Source: Streptomyces parvus
GTDB taxonomy: Bacteria > Actinomycetota > Actinomycetes > Streptomycetales > Streptomycetaceae
Length of the DNA stretch: 64,000 nt
Direction of reading: 5' to 3'
Assembly (NCBI RefSeq): GCF_032121415.1
Contig: NZ_CP135079.1
Location: forward strand, 2,666,001 to 2,730,000
Under the pieces are notes generated by a model, which was not told the DNA's origin, did not search any database, and worked only from the letters and a program-made list of their open reading frames with translations. A program made the position numbers and the translations under genes. Below, one piece after another: positions 55,442 through 64,000 of this stretch. Position 1 is the stretch's first letter, and every line of letters starts with the position of its first letter.

Positions 55442-56186
55442 GCTGCGTACCGCCGGGGGTGTTCTCCCGGTGCGTTCCGCGCGTTCCCCCGGGGGCGTAC
55501 GGGCCCCGCGGCGCGCCGCCGTTCGCCGCGGCGCGCTCCAGGAGCCCGGTGCGGGCGGCGAGGGCCGCCGCCTCCAGCCGGGAGCCGACCCCGAGCTTCA
55601 TCAGGACCCGCTGGACATGGGTGCGGGCGGTGCTCGGGGCGATGTCCATCCCGGCCGCGATCAGCCGGGTGCCCTCGCCCTCGGCGACCCGTACCAGCAC
55701 CTCGGCCTCGCGCGGGGTGAGCATCCGCAGCAGCCGCCGCCCCTCGTCGTCGGGCTGGGCCGCCGGATCGAGCAGCTCGGCGAAGGCCCCCCGCAGCAGC
55801 TGCGGGGCGATGGCGCTCTCCCCTGCCCGCGCCTTGAGCATGGCCCGCTCGACGCCCTCGATGCGCTCGTCGTGCCGGACGTACCCCGCGGCCCCGGCGG
55901 CGAACGCCGCGGCGATCCCGCGCGGACTGGGCACCGGCCCGAGGACCACCACCGCCACCTGCGGGCGTTCCTGGCCGATACGCGTGATCGGGTCGAAGAC
56001 GCCGGGGGCGGCGGGCGAGGCCGTACCGAACAGGCAGACCTCCGGGGCCCTGCTGACGACCAGTTCCGCGGCACCGGAGGTCGGCGCCGCCGCCGCGAGC
56101 ACCCGGTGCCCGCGGAGTTTCAGCGCCGAGGCGAGTGCCTCGGCGAGCAGACGGTGATCGTCGACCACCATGAGCCGCACGCCCAT
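55410..56186 (-). CDS. LuxR-type regulator with degenerate (aspartate-less) receiver
   Basis: A 258-residue protein built like a NarL response regulator. The receiver starts MVVDDHRLLAEAL, so the acidic pair is kept. The phosphoacceptor position in PEVCLFGTASP has Gly instead of Asp, and the Lys site is Arg (GYVRHDE). The LuxR HTH is intact (LTPREAEVLVRVAEGEGTRLIAAGMDIAPSTARTHVQRVLMKLG). It is therefore an atypical, probably phosphorylation-independent regulator. It ends in a Gly/Pro-rich tail. No kinase adjoins. Confidence 0.88.
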   Translation of the reverse strand: MGVRLMVVDDHRLLAEALASALKLRGHRVLAAAAPTSGAAELVVSRAPEVCLFGTASPAAPGVFDPITRIGQERPQVAVVVLGPVPSPRGIAAAFAAGAAGYVRHDERIEGVERAMLKARAGESAIAPQLLRGAFAELLDPAAQPDDEGRRLLRMLTPREAEVLVRVAEGEGTRLIAAGMDIAPSTARTHVQRVLMKLGVGSRLEAAALAARTGLLERAAANGGAPRGPYAPGGTRGTHRENTPGGTQQGPYVPGQRG

Positions 56187-56377
56187 CGGTCCTCAGCCCC
56201 CAAAAGCCCTGTACGCCCGGCCCCCCGGACTCCTGACCCGGCAAGGTACACGCTCGTCCGACGCCGCGCGGCGCTTACGTCGGAGAAGCTCGTGGGATTG
56301 CCGAATTCCGCACCGTTCGGCCTCCGTTGACCTGCGGTAGGTGATCACGTCAGGAGCAAGTGGGGCGGAAAACGATC

Positions 56378-56411
56378 GGCCCCGCCGGTCGGGAGATCGA
56401 CCGGCGGGGCC
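56378..56411 (-). terminator. Rho-independent terminator after the first PQQ-like gene
   Basis: A perfect 14-bp stem, arm GGCCCCGCCGGTCG (56378-56391) with 56398-56411, loop of six. On the minus strand it is followed by ATCGTTTTCC, a T-run. Confidence 0.85.
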
Positions 56412-56438
56412 TGTTGTCGCCCGGAAGGGGCGGGGTGA

Positions 56439-58346
56439 TCAGTCGGTGCCGTAGGCGACGACGAGGTAGACCTTCTCGTCGGGGGTGACGGTGCTCGGCT
56501 TGTGGACCGACGTGGCGGCCATGTAGAACTGCCCGTCCGAGTAGAGGAGTTCGGCCGAGCCGATGCTGAAGCGCTTCTCCGCCTTGCGGATGGCCTCGTC
56601 GTCCGGGTTCTCCATCAGCGTGGTCTGCTTGAAGGTCTCGCCGTCGATGGAGACGACCTGGCCGCCCTTGTCGTAGGGGGCCTCCTTGTAGGCGATGACG
56701 CTGGTGCCGTCCATCCGGAGCGGGGTCAGGATGTGGCGGTCGCCCGCGTCCGCCCGGCCGCCGAGGAGCTTTCCGGTGTCCAGGTCGAAGGCGACGACCT
56801 CGTTGGTGTCGCCGTACTCGCCGGTCCCTTCGTGGCGCTCGGTCGGCAGGTAGAGCCGGTTGTTGCCGACGGCCATGTTCTGGCACTTCTCGACTTCGGT
56901 GGAGTCGCAGTCGCCCGCGTACTTCTCCGCGTCGGCGGGGATACGGACCTTCAGCTTGCCGGTCGCCGCGTCGATCGAGAAGAAGTCGGAGATGCCGCTG
57001 CCGTCGCCGGCGGTGTCGCCGACGTCGGCCGCGACCACCAGCGGCTTGGTGGAGACGATGTGCGCGTACTCGACGCCGGCGGGCATCTGGTACGAGGACA
57101 GCGGCTCGCCGGAGGTCGGGTTGAGCGCCTGCACGGTGAGCTGCGGGCTGTCGTACGTACCGCACTTGCGGACCACGGCAAGGGCCTCGCCGCCCGCGTA
57201 ACCGCGGTCGTAGCAGCCGTCCGCGCCGACCTTCGGCTTCCAGAGCTCGGCGCCGTCGGCCAGCTTGAAGGCCGCGCCGCCCGAGGTGCCGCCCGCCGCG
57301 ACGGTGGTCCCGCTGAGCGTGACCTCGTCGAAGGAGACCGGCCGGTCGCCGCCGGTGGCGGAGGTGACGCTCTTGCTCCACAGGAGCTTCCCGGCGGCCA
57401 GGTCGATCACACCGACCTGGTTGCACGACGGGTACTTGTTCTCCTTGGTCGGCTTCGTCTCCTGGAAGACGACGGCCGTCTTGTAGTCCTTGCTCACGTG
57501 CCGGGACGCCGTGCACATCTCGCCGGGCAGCGGGAAGGACCAGAGCTTGGTGCCCTTGTCGCGGTCGTAGCCGTTGATCTCGTTGATCCCGGACTTCACG
57601 TACGCCTTGTCGGTGAGCCAGGAGCCCTCGACCGTCACGATGTCCTTGACCACAGGCTGCGGCACCTGGAAGGCGACCTTGGACTTGGTGTTGGCGGGCA
57701 CCTTCTCGCTGCCGCCGGCCAGTCCGCTGCCCTCGCCGCCCTTGCCGCCCCCACCGGTGGAGCCGGACGAGGAGGCCTCGTTCTTGCCGTCGCCGTCACC
57801 GCTGGTGGTGGAGTAGATGACCCCGGCGCCGATGATCAGCACCACGGCGACGGCCGCGGCGACGATGATCTGCATCTGGGTGGAGAACTTCTTGCCCCCG
57901 TTGCCGCCCGGCTGCGGGCCCCCGTACTGCGGCTGCATCGGCTGGGTCGGGTAGCCGTACGCCTGCTGCGGCATCCCGTGCTGGCCTGCGGGCGCCTGCG
58001 GGTAGCCGTACCCCGGCTGCGGGGCCTGGGGGTAGCCGTAGCCGTTGGGCTGCGGCGCGGGCGGGGTGGGATAGCTGCCCGGCGCCGGGGGCGGCGGGGT
58101 GCCGTAGCCCCCGGCGGGCGCGTCCTGCGGCGCGGCGGGCGGCTGCGGCGGGGCGGCGGGCGGCTGCTGTGGCTGCTTGCCGAAGGGGTCCGCGGGCGGC
58201 GGAGTCGGCCGGCCGAAGCCCCCGGGCGGCGGGTCCTGCGGCGCACCGAACCCACCGGCGGGCGGTGCCGGGGGCGTGTTCGGTGCTTCCGGCGGCGTGT
58301 TCGACGGCTCGTCGGGGTGGGGCGGCTGCTGCGGCGGCTGGGTCAT
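56439..58346 (-). CDS. Membrane-anchored PQQ-repeat-like beta-propeller protein (copy 1)
   Basis: A 635-residue protein. Residues 1-150 are Pro/Gln/Gly-rich and cytoplasmic; a single helix (IIVAAAVAVVLIIGAGVIY, about 158-176) and a Gly/Ser linker lead to a large extracytoplasmic domain. That domain has PQQ-like propeller repeats (units such as GYDRDKGTKLWSFPLP and VIDLAAGKLLWSKS). No catalytic quinoprotein residues are apparent. It is paralogous to the next two genes. It may be a receptor or scaffold at the envelope; the function is unknown. Confidence 0.88.
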   Translation of the reverse strand: MTQPPQQPPHPDEPSNTPPEAPNTPPAPPAGGFGAPQDPPPGGFGRPTPPPADPFGKQPQQPPAAPPQPPAAPQDAPAGGYGTPPPPAPGSYPTPPAPQPNGYGYPQAPQPGYGYPQAPAGQHGMPQQAYGYPTQPMQPQYGGPQPGGNGGKKFSTQMQIIVAAAVAVVLIIGAGVIYSTTSGDGDGKNEASSSGSTGGGGKGGEGSGLAGGSEKVPANTKSKVAFQVPQPVVKDIVTVEGSWLTDKAYVKSGINEINGYDRDKGTKLWSFPLPGEMCTASRHVSKDYKTAVVFQETKPTKENKYPSCNQVGVIDLAAGKLLWSKSVTSATGGDRPVSFDEVTLSGTTVAAGGTSGGAAFKLADGAELWKPKVGADGCYDRGYAGGEALAVVRKCGTYDSPQLTVQALNPTSGEPLSSYQMPAGVEYAHIVSTKPLVVAADVGDTAGDGSGISDFFSIDAATGKLKVRIPADAEKYAGDCDSTEVEKCQNMAVGNNRLYLPTERHEGTGEYGDTNEVVAFDLDTGKLLGGRADAGDRHILTPLRMDGTSVIAYKEAPYDKGGQVVSIDGETFKQTTLMENPDDEAIRKAEKRFSIGSAELLYSDGQFYMAATSVHKPSTVTPDEKVYLVVAYGTD

Positions 58347-58431
58347 GGCGTGCGTACCTCGGGGGACGTGTGGGTGGGGGAGAGCGTGGGGCCGGGAGCG
58401 GCCGGCTGGGTTCGGGTGCCGGGGAGAGCCG

Positions 58432-60348
58432 TCACTTCTCGAACACCAGCATCGTCGTCTGCTCCAGCTCTTCCTCGTCGTTGCTCGCGCTCACGCGCTG
58501 GCTGAAGACGAAGGAGCGGCCGCCCTGGTAGAGGACCTTGGAGGAGAAGAAGCCGTTCTCGACCCGGCCGGCCCCCGACGGGTGCTGGAGCAGCGTCGTG
58601 GGGGTGCCGCCGGTCGGCGGGAGGGTCACGATGGCGCCGGCGGTGTCGTACTTCGGCCGCATGTAGAGCAGGACGTTGCCGCCCTCCATGCCCAGCGGCT
58701 TCAGCACGCGCTCGGCCGGGGCGGGCGCCTCCCACTTGGGCTTCCCGGTGTTCAGGTTGAAGGCGACGACCTTGTTCGTCCGGGCGGTCCCGCTGCTGTC
58801 GTCCTCGGTCGCGATGTAGAACGTGTTGGCGTCGGCGGCGACGCCGCTGCACCCTTCGAGCTTCTCGCCGAAGATCGCGAAGCTGTTGCCGCAGTCGGCG
58901 GTGAGCTTGTTGCTCTTGCCGGGCACGAGCTGGGAGCGGAGCTTGCCGCTCTCGGTGAGCGCGACGATGGTGTACTGCTTCTTCTCCTCGTGCTCCAGCC
59001 GCACGACGAGCGGGGTGGAGGAGTAGACCTTGCTGACCTCCCAGCCGCGCGGCGGCGCGTACGTCCACCGGGGCTTGCCGGTGGCCGGGTTCAGCTCCTG
59101 GACCTGGTGCTGCGGGTTCTTGACGTCGTCGGTGCGGCAGCTGGCCGCGGCGATCAGCTTCTCGCCCCCGGAGAAGGCGAAGGGCTTGCAGTTGCCCTCG
59201 GGGTTGCCGAACAGCTCCTTGCCGTCGCTGACCCGGTAGGCGTTGGAGTTGCCGGTGCGCCCGACGGCGACGGTGTCCCCGCTGATCGCCAGGCCGATGT
59301 CCGACAGGAAGTCCCAGGTCCCGTTCTGCTTGACCTCCTTCTTCCAGCCCGCCTTGCCGGTGTTGAGGTCGACCATCTGGAGGACGGAGCAGTCGGCGCG
59401 GTCCGTGGTGCCGTTCTTCACCCCGATGACGATCTTGCCGTCGGGGGTCGGGGAGTTGGGCGTGGCACACACGTCGGCGGGGAGATCGAGCTTCCACTTC
59501 TGCTTGCCGTCGGCGACGGAGTAGCCGGACACGCTGCGGTACATGGCCTTGGCGACCACGTCGCCGACGAACCAGGGGCCCTGGACGGAGGAGCCGCTGC
59601 GCGGCAGGTCGACGTCGTTCTTCTGGAGCCAGGCGACTTTGGCCTCGCCCGGCTTGCGCCCGGCGTTGAGGTCGTCGCCGGCCTCGCGCCCGTCACCGCT
59701 GCCGTCGCCCTCGTCGACCGTCGGCGACTCGCTGGGGGCCTTGGGGTCGTTGCTGCCGGTGGCGACGGGCTTCTTCGGGTCGTCGTCACCGCTGTCGCTC
59801 ACGAGGAACCAGGTGCCCGTCCCGGCCGCCAGGACCACGGCGAGCGCCGCCGCGACGACGATGCCGGTCTTGCCCTTGAGGAACCCGCCGCCGGAGCCCG
59901 GTCCGCCGGGGGCGGGGGCACCGGGGTACTGCTGCTGCGGGTAGCCGTAACCGGTCTGGGGCTGCTGCCCGTACGGACCGGGAGCCTGCTGCCCGTACGG
60001 GCCCGGGGCCTGCTGACCGTAGGGCCCGGGCTGCTGGCCGTAGGGCCCGGCCTGCTGGCCGTAGGGCCCGGCCTGCTGCCCGTACGGGCCGGGGGCCTGG
60101 CCGGGCTGCTGCGGGTAGCCGTAGCCGGACTGCGCCGGGGGCTGCTGCGGGTAGCCGTACGCCGGGGCGCCCGGCGGGGGCGTCTGCGGCGGACCGGCAG
60201 GGGGCGCCGGAGGCTGCGCGGGCGGCGGCGTCTGCGGCGCATCGGCCGGATTCGGCTGGCCCTGGGGCGGCTGAGGAGCTCCGTTCGGCGGCTCCTGCGG
60301 AGCCCCGAAGCCTCCCTGCGGCGGTTGCTGGCTGGGCGGCTGGCTCAT
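58432..60348 (-). CDS. Membrane-anchored PQQ-repeat-like beta-propeller protein (copy 2)
   Basis: A 638-residue paralogue with the same layout. The cytoplasmic N-terminus has about seven GPYGQQ units (residues about 80-130), followed by one helix (GIVVAAALAVVLAAGTGTWFLV), a charged linker and a propeller domain (MVDLNTGKAGWKKEV, AFNLNTGKPKWEAPAPAE). A cytoplasmic tail this repetitive suggests partner binding. It starts 85 bases upstream of copy 1, so the two are probably co-transcribed. Function unknown. Confidence 0.88.
   Translation of the reverse strand: MSQPPSQQPPQGGFGAPQEPPNGAPQPPQGQPNPADAPQTPPPAQPPAPPAGPPQTPPPGAPAYGYPQQPPAQSGYGYPQQPGQAPGPYGQQAGPYGQQAGPYGQQPGPYGQQAPGPYGQQAPGPYGQQPQTGYGYPQQQYPGAPAPGGPGSGGGFLKGKTGIVVAAALAVVLAAGTGTWFLVSDSGDDDPKKPVATGSNDPKAPSESPTVDEGDGSGDGREAGDDLNAGRKPGEAKVAWLQKNDVDLPRSGSSVQGPWFVGDVVAKAMYRSVSGYSVADGKQKWKLDLPADVCATPNSPTPDGKIVIGVKNGTTDRADCSVLQMVDLNTGKAGWKKEVKQNGTWDFLSDIGLAISGDTVAVGRTGNSNAYRVSDGKELFGNPEGNCKPFAFSGGEKLIAAASCRTDDVKNPQHQVQELNPATGKPRWTYAPPRGWEVSKVYSSTPLVVRLEHEEKKQYTIVALTESGKLRSQLVPGKSNKLTADCGNSFAIFGEKLEGCSGVAADANTFYIATEDDSSGTARTNKVVAFNLNTGKPKWEAPAPAERVLKPLGMEGGNVLLYMRPKYDTAGAIVTLPPTGGTPTTLLQHPSGAGRVENGFFSSKVLYQGGRSFVFSQRVSASNDEEELEQTTMLVFEK
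59955..60095 (-). repeat. Tandem coding repeat for GPYGQQ units
   Basis: Repeated 18-24-base units encode GPYGQQ and APGPYGQQ. Synonymous differences between copies show the array is not newly formed. Confidence 0.7.
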
Positions 60349-60584
60349 ATCAGCGCGTCCCCCTTCGTGCGGCCCGGTGCGCGATCCGGTCTCCCCCGCA
60401 TTCCCAAGAGGGTCAATCCCCCTCGGAAAGGAGCGAATCGGGCATGGCTTCCGCAGTGTTACGACAGTCGGGCGGGGCTTCTTTGTACCACCCGCCGGGC
60501 GTCGGGTACCGATTCGGGCCAGCCCCTGTTCCCAAGGGAGAACCGCCTTGTGATGCCGTCGTTACGCCGCGGCCGAAGTGATGG

Positions 60585-62237
60585 TCAGTCACCGAAGGCG
60601 ACCATCGTCCGCATCTCCAGCTCCTCCTCGTCGGTGTCTCCGGAGACATGGGACTGCATCAGGAGTGAGCGTCCGTCGACGTAGAGGACGAGTGGCGCGA
60701 GGAAGGTGCGCTCGATGGCCGCAGCCGACGCGGGGTGCCGCAGGACCGGTTGAAGGGGGCCGCCCTGCGGGCCGAGCGCCACGATGCCTCCGACGCCCCC
60801 CTTCTTCTTCGACCAGGGCGGAGCCAGGTACATCAGCACCCGGCCGCCCTCGACCCGCAACGGCATCAAGGAATGCTCGGCGGGAGCCGGGACCTTCCAC
60901 TTCCTCTTGCCGGTGGTGATGTCGAAGGCGAGAACGGCGCTGGCCAGCGACCCGTCCGCGACCGTGTACCTCGTGCGGGTGTAGAGCGTGTCGGCATCGG
61001 CGGCCACGCCCCTGCAGGTGTCGAGGTTCGCACCCACGTCCCGCGCCGCGCCGCTGCACTGCACCGCGATTTCCTTTTCGACATCGGCGACGAGTCGGGA
61101 GCGGAAGGTCCCGTCGGCGTTCAGGACCACGACCGCCAACCTGCCACCCGAATCCCTGCCGCTGTCCAACAAGAGCACCAGCGGGTCGACAGAGTAGAAC
61201 TCGGCGACCGACCAGCCCTTCTTCATCTTGTACGTCCACACGGTCCGGCCGGTGACGGGGTCGATGCGCCGCAATTCGGCGTAGGCCTCGCCGGTCGGCT
61301 TCTCGCGGCAGCGGACAGCGGCGAGCATGACGGCACCGCCCGTCATGCCGTACGCATAACAGGGCCCGGGCAGTTTGCCCCACAGGTGCTTGCCGTCGCT
61401 GACCCGATAGGCGTCCGTACGGCCGACGCGCCCGATCGTCAGGACGTCGCCGCTGATCGCCATGACGATGTTCGCGAGCCCGTCCTGCGTCGGCGCTTGC
61501 GGGAAGGTCGAGGACCAGCCTGCCTTCCCGGTGGCCAGATCGATCATCCGGAGCTTTTCGCAGACCGGATCCTCCGAGGAGCTGTCGGTCATGAGCCCGA
61601 TGACGATCTTCCCGTCCGCGGTCGGCACAGTGGGTGCCGCGCAGACGTCGGCCGGCAGGCGCACGCTCCACTTCCGCGATCCGTCCTCCAGGGAATAGCC
61701 GGACACCGTGCGGTACATGGCCTTGGCCACGATGCCGCCGGCGACCCAGGGGCCGAGAGCGGATGCACCACCCCCCGGCAGGTCCACGCCGTTCCTCTGG
61801 ATCCAGCGGACCTTCGCCTCGCCTTTCTTGCGCTCCTTGTTGATCTCCGCGGCTTCCGCGGCGGGCGTCGTCTTCCGCTCCGGCTCGGCGCCGGGCTGCT
61901 TCGGGGCGGCGCTCTCCTTCGCGACGGGATTCTTGCCGTCGGAGCCGTCATCGCCGCCGACGACGAACCAGACACCCGCCCCGACGACGAGAACCCCCGC
62001 GAGCACGGCGGCGACGAGACCGGTGACGCGGCCCCGCGAGCGCCCACCGGAAGGCCGGTTCGGAGGCTGCGCCTGGTGCCGGCCGTACGGCACGGTGGGC
62101 GGCTGCGGCGGACAGCCGTAAGGCGGCCGGGGCGGCTGCCCGTAGGGACCGGGCTGAGGCTGCCCCGGGTCGCCGTACACACCCGGCTGTGGTTCGTACG
62201 GAGCACCGAAGCCCTGCTGCGGCGGCGGCTGCGACAT
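60585..62237 (-). CDS. Membrane-anchored PQQ-repeat-like beta-propeller protein (copy 3)
   Basis: A 550-residue third paralogue with a shorter Pro/Gln/Gly-rich cytoplasmic tail (about 75 residues), a single helix (VTGLVAAVLAGVLVVGAGVWFV) and the propeller domain (MIDLATGKAGWSS, AFDITTGKRKWKVPAPAE). ATG at 62237 has GAGGGGG upstream; an earlier in-frame start is less supported. It is closest to copy 2: both end in a DEEELE segment followed by TMV/TML. A 236-base gap without other genes separates it from copy 2. Confidence 0.88.
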   Translation of the reverse strand: MSQPPPQQGFGAPYEPQPGVYGDPGQPQPGPYGQPPRPPYGCPPQPPTVPYGRHQAQPPNRPSGGRSRGRVTGLVAAVLAGVLVVGAGVWFVVGGDDGSDGKNPVAKESAAPKQPGAEPERKTTPAAEAAEINKERKKGEAKVRWIQRNGVDLPGGGASALGPWVAGGIVAKAMYRTVSGYSLEDGSRKWSVRLPADVCAAPTVPTADGKIVIGLMTDSSSEDPVCEKLRMIDLATGKAGWSSTFPQAPTQDGLANIVMAISGDVLTIGRVGRTDAYRVSDGKHLWGKLPGPCYAYGMTGGAVMLAAVRCREKPTGEAYAELRRIDPVTGRTVWTYKMKKGWSVAEFYSVDPLVLLLDSGRDSGGRLAVVVLNADGTFRSRLVADVEKEIAVQCSGAARDVGANLDTCRGVAADADTLYTRTRYTVADGSLASAVLAFDITTGKRKWKVPAPAEHSLMPLRVEGGRVLMYLAPPWSKKKGGVGGIVALGPQGGPLQPVLRHPASAAAIERTFLAPLVLYVDGRSLLMQSHVSGDTDEEELEMRTMVAFGD

Positions 62238-62312
62238 CGGTGGGGTCCCCCTCGAACGTACGGTCACGGCTGTCTCGTTCTACCAGCCGTCCCACCGGCC
62301 CCACGGGTCCGG

Positions 62313-64000
<1,688 letters not shown>

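Overview
This is a high-GC actinobacterial chromosome segment, almost certainly from a Streptomyces. The signs are very strong third-position GC, frequent GTG starts, ATGA/GTGA stop-start overlaps, a conservon (cvn) operon, a SARP regulator, and the housekeeping order tRNA-Gln, glmU, prs, rplY, pth, ppc seen in streptomycete cores. All assignments come from reading the sequence; no database search was run.

Layout. (1) 1-15.9 kb, minus strand: a biosynthetic cluster for a ribosomally made, modified peptide (RiPP). In transcription order it encodes a small secreted peptide, a SARP regulator, an RRE/E1-like leader-binding protein with a degenerate YcaO-like C-terminal half, a YcaO cyclodehydratase, a SagB-type azoline dehydrogenase, a split LanB pair (tRNA-dependent glutamylation plus elimination), a membrane M50-type metalloprotease, a two-gene ABC exporter and a second YcaO cut by the window edge. 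This logic predicts a peptide with both azoles and dehydroamino acids, as in goadsporin or thiopeptides. No precursor gene is recognisable in the window. (2) 16.2-22.4 kb: an FtsX/LolD-type ABC system, a 14-helix MFS exporter, and an ArsR regulator with a VOC protein behind a perfect palindromic operator. (3) 23.0-29.0 kb: conservon cvnA-D plus a P450 that lacks the EXXR arginine, facing a second, canonical P450. (4) 29.2-35.1 kb: a DivIVA-like coiled-coil protein, then a four-gene group of deaminase and SUKH/Imm35-type domains resembling polymorphic-toxin and immunity modules but without secretion signals. (5) 35.5-46.7 kb: an orphan histidine kinase, tRNA-Gln(TTG), glmU, prs, rplY, pth, a small membrane protein, ppc, a fatty-acid desaturase and its overlapping TetR regulator. 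(6) 46.7-56.2 kb: a VOC protein and methyltransferase divergent from a MarR regulator, two LuxR-type regulators (one with a degenerate receiver), a GNAT protein, and galT-galE-galK divergent from a sodium:solute symporter. (7) 56.4-64 kb: three tandem PQQ-repeat-like membrane-anchored proteins and the 3' part of an ABC-F ATPase gene.

How the genes work together. In the RiPP cluster the E1-like protein would hold the leader, the YcaO protein(s) and SagB would make azoles from Cys/Ser/Thr, the LanB pair would dehydrate Ser/Thr, the M50 protein may trim the leader or protect the membrane, and the ABC pair would export the product. The SARP is the likely activator. The gal genes form a Leloir operon facing a probable galactose transporter. 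The cvn operon encodes a G-protein-coupled-like membrane complex with an attached unusual P450.
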